This document shows, in pieces, positions 16,325 through 25,231 of a DNA stretch of 64,000 bases. The stretch covers positions 2,981,036 through 3,045,035 of the forward strand of contig NZ_CP009576.1 of assembly GCF_000763495.1 (NCBI RefSeq), in the 5' to 3' direction. The position numbers and the translations under genes are program-made. The notes beneath the pieces are model-generated. The model was not told the DNA's origin. It saw only the letters and a list, made by a program, of their open reading frames with translations, and did no database searches. This stretch comes from Listeria ivanovii subsp. londoniensis (lineage in GTDB: Bacteria > Bacillota > Bacilli > Lactobacillales > Listeriaceae). The number at the start of each line of letters is the position of its first letter. Position 1 is the stretch's first letter.

Positions 16325-16362
16325 AAAAAAAGCGAAAGTAAAACTAATCCTTCGCTTTTTTG
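16325..16362. terminator. Terminator after the SH3 gene
   Basis: AAAAAGCGAA and TTCGCTTTTT form a stem around 16327-16361 with flanking A and T runs, usable on both strands. It closes the minus-strand SH3 gene 18 bp after the parS site. Confidence 0.65.
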
Positions 16363-16378
16363 CTATATTAGGTTAAAT

Positions 16379-16394
16379 TGTTTCACGTGAAACA
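16379..16394. promoter_or_regulatory. parS site, 16 of 16 (TGTTTCACGTGAAACA form)
   Basis: TGTTTCACGTGAAACA is a perfect 16-bp palindrome, one base different from the Bacillus consensus and the common form in this window. It lies just downstream of the SH3 gene stop. Confidence 0.9.
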
Positions 16395-16396
16395 TT

Positions 16397-16744
16397 CTAA
16401 ATTTCTAGATTTTGAAGCGGAACCCAGCCAGCTTGGTTTTCTTCAGTCACACACCAAACCCAACCATTTAATTCCCGATTACTTTCTAATTTATCGCCAG
16501 GTTTTACATTTAATTCACGCGCAGAATAATCTTCTGTCACTGTTCCGCTCTTGTCATCACTGCTCATTTGAATAATTTGCTTTGGAACCCAGCCTTCTTT
16601 ACCAGAAGATTTCACTTTACAAAAAATCCACCCTGGATACTCAGTGTCTTCTTGAAAAACCCAAATCGATTCATTCTTGTTAACGAAAAGCGGATCAGGA
16701 TAATTGCTTTTATGCTCTTTTTTTACAGTAAATGTTTGATTCAT
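16397..16744 (-). CDS. Small protein with two SH3-like domains
   Basis: This is a 115-residue cytosolic protein with no signal peptide. Two SH3-like repeats are visible, each ending in a GW-V motif: residues 5-58 (PGWIFCKV, GKEGWVPKQII) and 65-115 (GWVWCVTEEN, QAGWVPLQNLEI). The first Trp-rich pair and the ALYDY-like EDYSAREL in repeat 2 match bacterial and eukaryote-type SH3 folds. Without export it is likely an intracellular binding module. It lies just before the transaldolase gene stop on the same strand, with an 18-bp gap. Confidence 0.75.
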   Translation of the reverse strand: MNQTFTVKKEHKSNYPDPLFVNKNESIWVFQEDTEYPGWIFCKVKSSGKEGWVPKQIIQMSSDDKSGTVTEDYSARELNVKPGDKLESNRELNGWVWCVTEENQAGWVPLQNLEI

Positions 16745-16762
16745 AATTTGAAACCTTCCTTG

Positions 16763-17407
16763 TTAGTTTTTAGCTGCTTCCCAATCTGCAAGGAATTTAT
16801 CAATCCCGCTATCGGTCAGAGGATGTTTTAGCATTTGTTCGAACACTTTATATGGAACTGTGGCAATATCCGCTCCTGCTTTAGCACATTCGATAACATG
16901 GATTGGATGGCGAACACTTGCCGAAATAATTTCTGTTGGGATACCGTGTATTTCAAAAATTTGTGCAATATCACGAATAAGAACCAGACCATCATCGCCA
17001 ATATCATCTAGCCTACCTAAGAACGGTGATACATAAGTAGCTCCTGCTCTGGCAGCTAATAATGCTTGTGCTGCAGAAAACACAAGGGTAACATTTGTTT
17101 TTATTCCTTCTTCTGTCAACACTTTAACCGCTGCTAACCCTTCTCCTGTCATCGGTATTTTCACAACCATATTCGGATGGGTTTTTGCGATGACTCGACC
17201 TTCTTCAACCATACCATTTGCTTCCAAACTTACTACTTCGCCGCTAATTGGTCCATCAACAATGGATGTAATTTCTTGAATGACCTCATTAAAATCTCGA
17301 CCTTCTTTGGCAACAAGAGATGGATTAGTCGTGACTCCAGCAATAAACCCCATTCTGTTAGCCTTTTTGATTTCTTCTACGTTCGCTGTATCGATAAAAA
17401 ATCTCAT
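16763..17407 (-). CDS. tal: Transaldolase (TalC/fructose-6-phosphate aldolase-like)
   Basis: This is a 214-residue cytosolic enzyme of the short transaldolase class, which shuttles dihydroxyacetone units between sedoheptulose-7-phosphate and glyceraldehyde-3-phosphate in the non-oxidative pentose phosphate pathway. TTNPS is at residues 26-30, and the Schiff-base Lys83 is in VVKIP. The length equals that of Bacillus TalC. The ATG at 17407 has AAAGGAGG before it; a frame from 17431 only adds residues across that site. A CcpA-like dyad (17427-17440) lies between the -10 and the start. Confidence 0.92.
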   Translation of the reverse strand: MRFFIDTANVEEIKKANRMGFIAGVTTNPSLVAKEGRDFNEVIQEITSIVDGPISGEVVSLEANGMVEEGRVIAKTHPNMVVKIPMTGEGLAAVKVLTEEGIKTNVTLVFSAAQALLAARAGATYVSPFLGRLDDIGDDGLVLIRDIAQIFEIHGIPTEIISASVRHPIHVIECAKAGADIATVPYKVFEQMLKHPLTDSGIDKFLADWEAAKN

Positions 17408-17426
17408 TAAAACATCCTCCTTTTCT

Positions 17427-17440
17427 ATCAAGCGCTTTCA
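17427..17440 (-). promoter_or_regulatory. Candidate cre (CcpA) site before transaldolase
   Basis: TGAAAGCGCTTGAT (minus strand) has the AAGCGCTT core of catabolite-responsive elements but matches the 14-bp consensus at 11 positions. It lies downstream of a TATAAT (17452-17457), in a position suited to blocking transcription. Confidence 0.35.
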
Positions 17441-17498
17441 ATTACAGAGTCATTATAACGCAAAAGTCAAAAAAATGCTTTAGAATTGATTTATGCAC

Positions 17499-17525
17499 AA
17501 AAAAAGAATGCCTATAAAAGCATTC
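17499..17525 (-). terminator. Terminator after the Crp/Fnr gene
   Basis: GAATGC and GCATTC (17506-17525) form a short stem, followed on the minus strand by seven T residues. It lies about 25 bp after the gene stop. Confidence 0.65.
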
Positions 17526-17549
17526 AAAAAGTTTCACATGAAACTTGTG

Positions 17550-18239
17550 TTATAAACGAGTTTTGTCCATCACTAACAGAGGTTTTGGTCTATTTCTAAT
17601 TATCTCCTCTTTAATTAAATATGTGAGAGTGTGCGCCACATACTCGCGTGATGTATTGGTATACCTTGCTAATACTTCTTGCGTTACTTCTCTCGGTAGC
17701 AGTATCCCATTATCCGAAAAAGTTCCTAAAGTTTGAGCACATTTTAGAATGGCTTTGCGAATTCGTTCTTCTTTCTTCAAGAAGCTTAGTTTTGCAAATG
17801 CGTGTGCTTCGCGTAATTCCTCCGACATTACTTTAACCATGAAAAAGTTATTCTGATCTACTTTGTCAAAAATAGAAAATAAAAAATTACTATCTACTTC
17901 CATAACTTCACCATGACCTAAGCTCTGCATCGAAACATGCGGGCTCCATTCATCATAAAAGAGATGGTACAATCCAAAATTATCTCCTTTTTGCAAAAAA
18001 CGAATAATGCTTTCTTTACAATTCTCTTCTTCTAATTCTGCATCTTTTTCTACAATCATCCCGTATATGCCACTAAGAACAAAATAAACCTTTGTTCCAG
18101 TTGGACTTAAACTTTCTAGAACCTCACCCTTCTTCGTGCGGATAACCGAGCAGTAATCTTTGAAATTTGGATGTTCAAAGCACAGCTCCATTAACTTGCT
18201 AACCGTTAGATTGGATTCAAGCTCTTTTAAAAATAGCAT
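17550..18239 (-). CDS. Crp/Fnr-family transcriptional regulator
   Basis: This is a 229-residue cytosolic regulator with a cyclic-nucleotide-type beta-roll in residues 20-125 (VYFVLSGIYGMIVEKD, RFLQKGDNFGLYHLF), a dimer helix, and a C-terminal winged helix at about 175-215 (PREVTQEVLARYTNTSREYV). Listeria carries many Crp/Fnr paralogues; PrfA is one, but this is not obviously PrfA. The beta-roll lacks the Arg/Ser cAMP-binding signature of E. coli Crp, and there is no Fe-S Cys cluster. It is divergent from the ABC transporter at 18574 across 325 bp, which it may regulate (inference). Confidence 0.85.
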   Translation of the reverse strand: MLFLKELESNLTVSKLMELCFEHPNFKDYCSVIRTKKGEVLESLSPTGTKVYFVLSGIYGMIVEKDAELEEENCKESIIRFLQKGDNFGLYHLFYDEWSPHVSMQSLGHGEVMEVDSNFLFSIFDKVDQNNFFMVKVMSEELREAHAFAKLSFLKKEERIRKAILKCAQTLGTFSDNGILLPREVTQEVLARYTNTSREYVAHTLTYLIKEEIIRNRPKPLLVMDKTRL

Positions 18240-18573
18240 ATTCTCTCCTTTGCTATATTGTATTGAAAAAACACGTAGTAATTATATCATAAATACTATG
18301 TAAAAATTTACACTAAAAATAAAATACGAAAAGCCAAGACTTTAATTTTAGTTAATTATTTCACAAATAAATTTAAAATACTTAAAAAAGTTATCTTTAT
18401 TTCTTTCAAATTTGCCGTATTTTCGAACTTTTTGTTACTTTTTATAAAAATTACAATTATAAAAAATTATTTAATAATTACCACTTTAGACTGGTTTATT
18501 ATTCATAAAAATGATTATACTTAAAAAAGTAAGCAACTAGATATTAATAGGTAACTCAGAAAGGGTGAATCGA
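18240..18573. other. AT-rich divergent promoter region
   Basis: The region between the Crp/Fnr gene and the ABC exporter is very AT-rich. A TATACT near 18526 could serve the ABC gene, with a weak -35 (TGGTTT). The inverted repeat TTATTCATAAAAATGATTATA is not tight enough to call an operator. I see no gene in it. Confidence 0.5.
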
Positions 18574-20301
18574 ATGGATCAGAAAAAATATAGCTGGCGT
18601 AGCTTTTTTCAGCTACTTATTAGCGCCAAGCCTGCTAATTGGATTATTTTCTGCGCTTTATTTGCAAGTGTTATTACCACAGTCGCCGGTTTAATTGTGC
18701 CGCTTTTTACTAAAAATTTAATTGACGGGTTCTCCATCGCGTCACTTGATGTAAAAATGGTGGTTTTAATTGTTCTTGCGTTTATTTTGCAAGCAATTAC
18801 AAATGGTTTTTCGATTTTCTTGCTAAATTATATGGGACAAAAGGTAGTTGCAACTATTCGGGAACGTCTGTGGAAAAAAATTGTGCATTTACCAGTTTCC
18901 TACTTCGATAATACCAAAACTGGTGAGATGGTAAGTCGAATGGTAAACGATACAGTGGTTGTGAAAGAACTAATTGCTGATCACTTCCCACAATTTGTTA
19001 CCGGAATTATTTCCGTGGTCGGCGCGATTATTATCTTATTCTTTATGGACTGGAAAATGACGCTGATTATCTTAGTCGCTGTGCCAATCACAGCTCTTGT
19101 TGTTGCCCCACTTGGTCAAAAAATGTTTAAAATTTCTAAAGGGCTTCAAAATGAAACGGCCAATTTCACTGGAACAATTAGCCAAACGCTATCGGAAGCA
19201 AGACTTGTAAAAGCTTCTAATGCCGAAACAATTGAGACAGAGTCAGGCCATCAAGGAATTAATCGTCTATTTGGTTTTGGTATTCGAGAAGCCAAAGTTG
19301 TCGCAGTTCTAGGCCCGCTGATTTTCTTTGTTGTTATGGGAGTTATTGTTGGTATCATTGGCTACGGCGGTATTCGCGTTTCGGCTGGGACAATGACTAC
19401 GGGAACACTAATCGCCTTCTTGCTTTATCTTTTCCAAATTATCGTCCCAGTAACCTCTTTTGCCACTTTCTTCGCACAACTTCAAAAAGCAAAAGGTGCA
19501 ACGGAACGAATTGCGGATATATTGAATGAATCAGAAGAAGATTTTGATGCTGGTAAAGAAGTCGATGTTAGTGGAAAAACAATTCGTGCTTCCGCTATTT
19601 CATTTTCATATAATGAAGGTGAGCCCATTTTGAAGGATATTTCTTTTGATACGAAACCAGGAGAGGTAATCGCTTTTGCCGGTCCAAGCGGCGGAGGTAA
19701 GTCTACCCTTTTCGCGATTCTGGAACGTTTTTATGAGCCAAAAACAGGTGGAATATTCGTTGGAGATACTCCTCTTTCTGAGATTTCGATTAACTCATGG
19801 CGCTCACAAATTGGGTATGTTTCACAAGAAAGCGCCATGCTCTCTGGAACGATTCGTGATAATTTATGTTATGGCTTAGATCGTGAAATCAACGAAGACG
19901 AACTTTGGAACGTCGCAAAATTAGCTTATGCTGATGGATTTATTTCCGAACTACCTGACAAAATGACAACAGAAGTCGGCGAACGAGGTGTGAAGCTTTC
20001 TGGAGGACAGAGACAGAGGATTGCAATTGCTCGGGCATTTTTACGCAACCCAAACATCCTAATGCTAGATGAAGCCACTGCGAGCCTAGACAGCCAATCA
20101 GAACAAATCGTCCAACAAGCCTTAGCAAATTTAATGGAAGGTCGTACTACTTTTGTAATCGCACATCGACTTTCTACTATTGTTAATGCTGACCAAATTC
20201 TCTTTATTGAAAACGGAGAAATAACCGGTCGTGGAACACATAGCGAACTGGTTGCCACTCATCCGCTATACGCTTCATTTGCGGAACAACAATTAAAATA
20301 A
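18574..20301 (+). CDS. ABC exporter half-transporter (membrane-ATPase fusion)
   Basis: This is a 575-residue membrane protein with six transmembrane segments (residues 20-310) and a cytosolic ATPase. Walker A GPSGGGKST is at about 370-378, the signature LSGGQ near 475, Walker B ILMLDEA near 495, and the H-loop AHR is intact. All motifs are canonical, so it can work as a homodimer, in the BmrA/MsbA class of drug or lipid exporters. The ATG at 18574 is preferred over GTG 18565 by spacing from AAAGGG. It is divergent from a Crp/Fnr regulator and followed by a Noc-type site and a terminator. Confidence 0.9.
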   Translation: MDQKKYSWRSFFQLLISAKPANWIIFCALFASVITTVAGLIVPLFTKNLIDGFSIASLDVKMVVLIVLAFILQAITNGFSIFLLNYMGQKVVATIRERLWKKIVHLPVSYFDNTKTGEMVSRMVNDTVVVKELIADHFPQFVTGIISVVGAIIILFFMDWKMTLIILVAVPITALVVAPLGQKMFKISKGLQNETANFTGTISQTLSEARLVKASNAETIETESGHQGINRLFGFGIREAKVVAVLGPLIFFVVMGVIVGIIGYGGIRVSAGTMTTGTLIAFLLYLFQIIVPVTSFATFFAQLQKAKGATERIADILNESEEDFDAGKEVDVSGKTIRASAISFSYNEGEPILKDISFDTKPGEVIAFAGPSGGGKSTLFAILERFYEPKTGGIFVGDTPLSEISINSWRSQIGYVSQESAMLSGTIRDNLCYGLDREINEDELWNVAKLAYADGFISELPDKMTTEVGERGVKLSGGQRQRIAIARAFLRNPNILMLDEATASLDSQSEQIVQQALANLMEGRTTFVIAHRLSTIVNADQILFIENGEITGRGTHSELVATHPLYASFAEQQLK

Positions 20302-20303
20302 CT

Positions 20304-20317
20304 ATTTCCCGGGAAAT
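20304..20317. promoter_or_regulatory. Noc-type binding palindrome, perfect
   Basis: ATTTCCCGGGAAAT is identical to the Noc nucleoid-occlusion site of Bacillus subtilis. It starts two bases after the ABC gene stop and is next to a terminator, as is the copy at 50854. Confidence 0.8.
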
Positions 20318-20320
20318 AAA

Positions 20321-20352
20321 AACCGACTTGCGCAAATGCCAAGTCGGTTTTT
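20321..20352. terminator. Bidirectional terminator
   Basis: AACCGACTTG (20321-20330) pairs exactly with CAAGTCGGTT (20340-20349), followed by T residues on the plus strand and an A-run before it. It serves the ABC gene and the converging HhH gene. Confidence 0.8.
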
Positions 20353-20356
20353 CATT

Positions 20357-20608
20357 TTATAAGGTTTGGTAAAATTTCTTTAACTCGCTTTTCTTTATTT
20401 CATCTAAATCATGCCACCTGATACCTTCAATGGCTCCTTCAAGTGCACATAATTTACTCAAACAAGCGGTATAATCATTTTCCCAAATTCGTAAAAAGGC
20501 TGCTTTGCTACCAACATTCCTCAGCTCTGTAGGGGTTCTTGTGCCCGTCTTAATTAGTTCTTGCTCAAGTACTTTGCCAATGTTTGGAAGTTCGCTCAGT
20601 TCGAGCAT
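20357..20608 (-). CDS. TfoX C-terminal-like helix-hairpin-helix protein
   Basis: This is an 83-residue cytosolic protein consisting almost entirely of one domain: LSELPNIGKVLEQELIKTGT opens a helix-hairpin-helix and IRWHDLDEIKKSELKKFY closes it. This is the pattern of the TfoX C-terminal domain seen alone in many Firmicutes. The N-terminal TfoX domain is absent, so a competence role cannot be inferred. It lies 17 bp after serS on the same strand and may be cotranscribed under the T-box. It is related in type to the HhH protein at 14802. Confidence 0.78.
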   Translation of the reverse strand: MLELSELPNIGKVLEQELIKTGTRTPTELRNVGSKAAFLRIWENDYTACLSKLCALEGAIEGIRWHDLDEIKKSELKKFYQTL

Positions 20609-20625
20609 TTTTAGTCCTTCTTTCC

Positions 20626-21912
20626 TTATTTTGTTGGGGCTGCTATTCTTTCAATACCACCCATATAGCCTTGAAGTGCTTTTGGAATACGAACTGAACC
20701 ATCCGCATCTTGATAATTTTCTAGAATTGCAGCAACTGTACGACCAAGCGCTAAGCCAGAACCATTTAGTGTGTGTACATATTCTGGCTTGCTTCCTGGT
20801 TCACGTCGGAAACGTATGTTAGCACGTCTTGCCTGGAAGCTTTCAAAGTTACTACACGACGAAATTTCGCGATACGAATTGTAGCTTGGGATCCATACTT
20901 CTAAGTCATATTTTTTGGCAGCAGTAAAACCTAGGTCTGCTGTACACATACTAAGAACACGATATGGTAATTCTAGTCGGCGCAATACTTCTTCAGCATT
21001 TTCCGTTAATTTTTCTAGCGCCGCGTAAGAATCTTCTGGTTTTACAAATTGAACTAGCTCAACTTTATTAAATTGATGTTGGCGAATTAAACCACGAGTA
21101 TCACGACCAGCAGAACCAGCTTCAGAACGGAAACATGCGCTAAAGGCAGTATATTTTCTTGGTAAATCTTCTGCTTTTAAAATATCTTCACGGTGGTAGT
21201 TTGTTACGGGAACTTCTGCTGTTGGAATTAAGAAATAATCTTCTGCTTCAATAAGAAAAGCATCTTCTTCAAATTTCGGCAATTGACCGGTACCAGTCAT
21301 GCTTGCGCGGTTAACCATGTATGGCGGTAACATTTCTTCGTAGCCGTGTTCATTAGAATGCAAGTCCATCATAAAGTTAATTAGCGCACGTTCTAATCTC
21401 GCACCCAATTTTTTATAAAAGACAAAACGGCTTCCAGTTACTTTAGCAGCATTTTCAAAGTCAAGAATATCTAAATCTGTTCCAATGTCCCAGTGAGCTT
21501 TCGGTTCAAAATCAAATTCCCGCACTTCGCCCCATTTGCGAATTTCAATGTTATCATCTTCTGATTCACCAATAGGCGTAGATTCATGGGGAATATTCGG
21601 AATCGACATTAAAATCGTATCTAGCTTATCATCTATTTCTTTTAGTTCAATATCAAGGGTCTTAATTCGATCCCCAACAACACGCATTTCTTCAATTTTT
21701 GCTTCTGCATCCTGTTTTTCCCGTTTTAGTTTGGCAATCTCTTGGGAAACTTCATTCCGCTGATTTTTAAGTGCTTCCGTTTCAACAATTAAAGTTCGAC
21801 GACGTTTATCTAACTCGCCAAATTTTTCGAATTCACCAAGGTCTTCTCCGCGATTTTGTAGTTTTTGTTTTACTTCATCAAAATTATTACGTAACAATTT
21901 AACATCTAACAT
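20626..21912 (-). CDS. serS: Seryl-tRNA synthetase
   Basis: This is a 428-residue class II aminoacyl-tRNA synthetase that charges tRNA-Ser with serine. The N-terminal long antiparallel coiled-coil (residues 30-100, [20 protein letters not shown]) contacts the tRNA. Motif 2 is [20 protein letters not shown], and motif 3 is [15 protein letters not shown]. The ATG at 21912 follows AAGGAGGAG and gives the standard length; the longer frame only reads through the leader. A complete T-box leader lies upstream, so expression rises when uncharged tRNA-Ser accumulates. Confidence 0.97.
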   Translation of the reverse strand: MLDVKLLRNNFDEVKQKLQNRGEDLGEFEKFGELDKRRRTLIVETEALKNQRNEVSQEIAKLKREKQDAEAKIEEMRVVGDRIKTLDIELKEIDDKLDTILMSIPNIPHESTPIGESEDDNIEIRKWGEVREFDFEPKAHWDIGTDLDILDFENAAKVTGSRFVFYKKLGARLERALINFMMDLHSNEHGYEEMLPPYMVNRASMTGTGQLPKFEEDAFLIEAEDYFLIPTAEVPVTNYHREDILKAEDLPRKYTAFSACFRSEAGSAGRDTRGLIRQHQFNKVELVQFVKPEDSYAALEKLTENAEEVLRRLELPYRVLSMCTADLGFTAAKKYDLEVWIPSYNSYREISSCSNFESFQARRANIRFRREPGSKPEYVHTLNGSGLALGRTVAAILENYQDADGSVRIPKALQGYMGGIERIAAPTK

Positions 21913-21940
21913 GCTAACTCCTCCTTTATTTTTTTCCATA

Positions 21941-22200
21941 TAAAAACTCCCGTACTTTCCCGAATTAACAGGAAAGGGACGAGAGTTAACCGCGTTGCCA
22001 CCCTTATTGGGACTTATAAAAATCCCCAGCTTCATTTAGGTTTAACGGACCATTCCGGAATGACTTACTCGCAAAAATTGCTTTCCACCACTCACTCCAA
22101 GATGGATTCATAAGGAAATTACGCCAGGTTCGCACCAACCACCTGCTCTCTTTAGAAACTTGACCTTATTACTACTTCTTGTCTTCGCTTTTCGTATGAA
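21941..22200 (-). promoter_or_regulatory. T-box riboswitch leader of serS
   Basis: The conserved T-box AGGGTGGCAACGCGG occurs on the minus strand at 21990-22004. A terminator stem (21945-21985) followed by TTTTTATA overlaps the antiterminator side. The stem I part (22060-22200) has a candidate specifier TCC in a GAATCCATC context, which would read tRNA-Ser(GGA). The specifier choice is my inference; the T-box itself is certain. Confidence 0.9.
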
Positions 22201-22209
22201 TTTAAAGTT

Positions 22210-22238
22210 ATTCTATCGCATATCTATCTAAATTACAA
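22210..22238 (-). promoter_or_regulatory. Promoter of the serS leader
   Basis: TTGTAA (22233-22238) and TAGAAT (22210-22215) are 17 bp apart on the minus strand, just before the stem I region of the T-box. Confidence 0.6.
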
Positions 22239-22246
22239 GCAATTAT

Positions 22247-22666
22247 TTAACCAATTAAATCAAGTGTATCAGATCCGTCGCCATTTGCATTCAATAATCT
22301 AATTTGCTCAGGAACAATTTTTATCACTACAAAAGAAGGCGACTCTTCATTTTGAAACCATTCTTTCGAGATGTTTTCCCAAATAAGTTCTTTGATTGAT
22401 TCATCTTCTTCCAGCGAAGCAAGCCCGTTTACTTCTAAAAATGGCGAACCTTTCCCGTCATAACCAATTAGCACACAAACATGTGGATTTTTGCGAACTT
22501 CTTCAGTTTTGGGCTGCTGTTTTCCAGAAGGTGTATAGAGTGTTAAACCTTCATGAAGGAATGTCATATATCTAGCATGCGGAAAATCTCCTTGTACAGA
22601 AGCGAGTACCCCTACTTGATGTTCGTCCAAAATTGCAAGTATCTTATTTTCTAGTTCATTTTCCAT
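22247..22666 (-). CDS. Pyridoxamine 5'-phosphate oxidase-like (general stress protein 26 type)
   Basis: This is a 139-residue cytosolic protein with a split-barrel FMN-binding fold: LASVQGDFPHARYMTFLHEG near residues 20-40 and a PKTEEVRKNPHVCVLIGYDG segment. It matches the YdaG/GS26 family, FMN proteins linked to general stress in Bacillus. Many lack PNPOx activity, so no reaction is claimed. I looked for a sigma-B promoter upstream and did not find one with proper spacing. The ATG at 22666 follows AAAGGAAGG. Confidence 0.82.
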   Translation of the reverse strand: MENELENKILAILDEHQVGVLASVQGDFPHARYMTFLHEGLTLYTPSGKQQPKTEEVRKNPHVCVLIGYDGKGSPFLEVNGLASLEEDESIKELIWENISKEWFQNEESPSFVVIKIVPEQIRLLNANGDGSDTLDLIG

Positions 22667-22733
22667 CTAAAACACCTTCCTTTACTTGTTTATTGTACCT
22701 TTCCACTTGTTTTATCGCATTAAACATTTGAAC

Positions 22734-22762
22734 TTGTTATCTAAGTGACTATTTGCTATAAA
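22734..22762 (+). promoter_or_regulatory. Promoter of pabA-pabB
   Basis: TTGTTA (22734-22739) and TATAAA (22757-22762) are 17 bp apart, with an extended TG one base before the -10. It lies 34 bp upstream of the pabA start. Confidence 0.7.
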
Positions 22763-22795
22763 GAAGTATAACCATTTAAAATTGGGGGGATTCGA

Positions 22796-23368
22796 ATGAT
22801 TTTACTAATTGATCATAATGATTCATTTACCTATAATTTATACCAATATTTTTCAGAGCTTGGGGAAGATATCCGCGTTGTCTCCGCAGCGAATTTGACA
22901 CTTGATAAATTTTCAGCACTTAACCCAGAAATGGTCGTACTTTCTCCTGGACCTGGTTCGCCGGAAGAATTCCCTACCAGTTTGGAAATTCTCGATAAAA
23001 CTAGTTTACCTATTTTAGGTATTTGCTTAGGACATCAAATGATTGCAACTGTTTTTGGAGCTAAAGTTGTTCGGGCTAATGTTCCAGTTCACGGAAAGAC
23101 GAGCTTCATCACGCACGATCAAGCAGGGTTATTTACAGGACTTGCGACCCCATTTCTAGTAACTCGCTACCATTCGCTAATTGTGCAAAATAATTCCCTT
23201 TCAGCCGAATTAGAAATAACAGCTATAACAGATGACGGCATTATCATGGGATTAAAGCATGCCACAAAACCAATTTATAGTGTGCAGTTCCATCCAGAAG
23301 CCATTCTTTCTGAATGCGGACACGAACTACTTCAAAATTTTGTACGGATAGGGAGAAATGAAAAATGA
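22796..23368 (+). CDS. pabA: Aminodeoxychorismate/anthranilate synthase glutaminase subunit
   Basis: This is a 190-residue class I glutamine amidotransferase that hydrolyses glutamine and hands ammonia to PabB for 4-amino-4-deoxychorismate in folate synthesis. The nucleophile Cys77 is in GICLGH, and His166 and Glu168 are in FHPEA. The oxyanion-loop PGPGSP is at 51-56. The stop overlaps the pabB start by 4 bp, so the subunits are coupled. The PabB partner next door decides the folate role. It may also serve tryptophan synthesis, as in Bacillus. Confidence 0.93.
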   Translation: MILLIDHNDSFTYNLYQYFSELGEDIRVVSAANLTLDKFSALNPEMVVLSPGPGSPEEFPTSLEILDKTSLPILGICLGHQMIATVFGAKVVRANVPVHGKTSFITHDQAGLFTGLATPFLVTRYHSLIVQNNSLSAELEITAITDDGIIMGLKHATKPIYSVQFHPEAILSECGHELLQNFVRIGRNEK

Positions 23369-25071
23369 GTTTGTTACGATTTGATTTTGAAGGTGAAGTT
23401 AAAATATTTGAAAATCCTCTGCAAGAACTTGTTGCTAATGATTTGAGTGAGGTTTTATCTGTTATGCGTGCAGCAGAAGAAGCGCAAAAATCGGGAAAAT
23501 ATGTTGCTGGTTTTGTTAGCTATGAGGCTGCTCCTGCTTTTAAACAAAGTTTGGTGACGAAAACTTCTGATGAAACTCTACCGCTTGTTTGGTTTGGCGT
23601 ATATGATCATTTCACAGATGCCATTTTTGAAACGGAGCAAGCTACAGCTATCTCTTTTAAAATGGATACAGATTATTCTAAGTATGCCAAGAAAATCGCA
23701 GCAATCAAGTCTGAAATAGCTGCTGGGAACACCTATCAACTTAACTACACCGTGCGACTCAAGGGCGATTTACCTGATTACTTTTCTGCTAAAGCGACTT
23801 ATCAGACTTTACAACAAGCTGGAAAAGCAAATTACACGGCATTTCTTTCTACTGATAACTTTCAAATCATTTCTACGTCACCTGAATTATTTTTTAAACA
23901 ACAAGGGACTTTGCTGACGACCAGACCGATGAAAGGCACTGTTCGACGCGGAAAAACGGATGACGCAGATCGAGCTGCACATGATTGGCTAATGAACGAC
24001 CCAAAAAACCGCGCAGAAAATGTCATGATTGTGGATTTATTACGCAATGATTTAGGAATGATTGCTCGACCAGGAAGTGTCAAGGTGCCCAAACTAATGA
24101 CTTTAGAACCTTACCCAACTGTTTGGCAAATGACTTCAACTGTTACTGCCGAGACCCTTCCAGACACAAGTTTAACGGCCATTTTCAAAGCCCTGTTCCC
24201 TTGTGGTTCAATAACGGGCGCACCGAAAGCAAAAACAATGGAAATCATTTCTGCTTTAGAAGACTCTCCTCGTGGTGTTTATTGTGGAGCAATCGGATAT
24301 TTAGAGCCTAATGGAAATGCAATTTTTAACGTTCCCATTCGAACCATTTCCATCACGAATAAGAAAGCGACATATGGTGTAGGTGGCGGTATTGTTTGGG
24401 ATTCTGATACCGAAAGTGAGTTTTCAGAAATCCATGCTAAATCAGCTATTTTGAAAAACCAAGCTACTTTCTCCTTAATTGAATGTTTACGGTTAGAAAA
24501 TGGGCAACTAGCTCGACTAGCGTCTCATTTAGAACGCCTTGAAAAAAGCGCACATCATTTTGGATTTCCCATTAATAGGAAAGAAATGGAACAACAATGG
24601 CGCAAAATTGCGGAAAATCAACCAACTGGTACACATAAATTCCGCGTTCTATTACATTCTGATGGATCAACCAAGTTTGAGCTCACTGAAATCAGCGCGA
24701 AAAGCTCGCCAATTACTGCTTCTTTAGCGAGCAAACCAGTATTGGCAAATGACCCATTTCTTTATCATAAAACGACGAATCGGACTATTTATAATAACTT
24801 AAAAAACACCCATACCGATGAAACGCTCTTATGGAACGAAAACGGAGAGCTAACAGAGTTCATTAACGGGAATATAGTTCTAGGTATAAAGAATCATCTT
24901 TTAACTCCACCATTATCTTCTGGTCTACTTCCAGGGACAATGAGGGCTAGTTTATTAGCAGAAAAGAAGATTTTCGAACAAACACTAACAAAAAGAGACC
25001 TTTTGGAAGCTGACTTTGTGTGGTTAATTAATAGTGTAAGAGGTTTTGTAGCAGTGGAAATCAAGCGTTAA
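23365..25071 (+). CDS. pabB: Fused aminodeoxychorismate synthase component I and aminodeoxychorismate lyase
   Basis: This is a 568-residue fusion. Residues 1-370 form the chorismate-binding synthase domain, with the core FPCGSITGAPKAKTMEII and the GGGIVWDSDTESEFSEIHAK end. Residues 375-568 form a class IV PLP-fold domain (FSLIECLRLENGQLARLASH to the end), as in PabC, which releases pyruvate to give 4-aminobenzoate. So one polypeptide covers both steps after PabA. It overlaps pabA by 4 bp. No other folate genes follow in this window. Separate PabB and PabC proteins are usual in Bacillus. Confidence 0.93.
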   Translation: MSLLRFDFEGEVKIFENPLQELVANDLSEVLSVMRAAEEAQKSGKYVAGFVSYEAAPAFKQSLVTKTSDETLPLVWFGVYDHFTDAIFETEQATAISFKMDTDYSKYAKKIAAIKSEIAAGNTYQLNYTVRLKGDLPDYFSAKATYQTLQQAGKANYTAFLSTDNFQIISTSPELFFKQQGTLLTTRPMKGTVRRGKTDDADRAAHDWLMNDPKNRAENVMIVDLLRNDLGMIARPGSVKVPKLMTLEPYPTVWQMTSTVTAETLPDTSLTAIFKALFPCGSITGAPKAKTMEIISALEDSPRGVYCGAIGYLEPNGNAIFNVPIRTISITNKKATYGVGGGIVWDSDTESEFSEIHAKSAILKNQATFSLIECLRLENGQLARLASHLERLEKSAHHFGFPINRKEMEQQWRKIAENQPTGTHKFRVLLHSDGSTKFELTEISAKSSPITASLASKPVLANDPFLYHKTTNRTIYNNLKNTHTDETLLWNENGELTEFINGNIVLGIKNHLLTPPLSSGLLPGTMRASLLAEKKIFEQTLTKRDLLEADFVWLINSVRGFVAVEIKR

Positions 25072-25157
25072 TTTTTAGCGTTTTTCACAATCTAAAATAA
25101 ATACCAGTGCTGATTTTGCCACATTTTCGCCATATTTACAATTAGGAAAAATTTCTC

Positions 25158-25186
25158 TTGCAAATTTTCACAATCTATATTAGAAT
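25158..25186 (+). promoter_or_regulatory. Promoter of the heterodimeric ABC operon
   Basis: TTGCAA (25158-25163) and TAGAAT (25181-25186) are 17 bp apart, 45 bp upstream of the first ABC start. Confidence 0.6.
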
Positions 25187-25231
25187 ATACGTTCGCACTT
25201 CTATATTTCCGTTTTCCAAGGGAGGAAAATC

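Noticed and set aside
17530..17545. AGTTTCACATGAAACT as a further parS
   Set aside because: Three mismatches including the central CG. ParB sites in this window are otherwise 15 or 16 of 16, so it is left out.
17550..18239. Crp/Fnr gene as prfA
   Set aside because: The sequence does not match PrfA as I recall it, and no virulence genes (plcA, hly, actA) are nearby.
22667..22733. Sigma-B promoter for the GS26-type gene
   Set aside because: GTTTAA is present but the nearest GGTAC-like -10 is 20 bases away, outside the accepted spacing.
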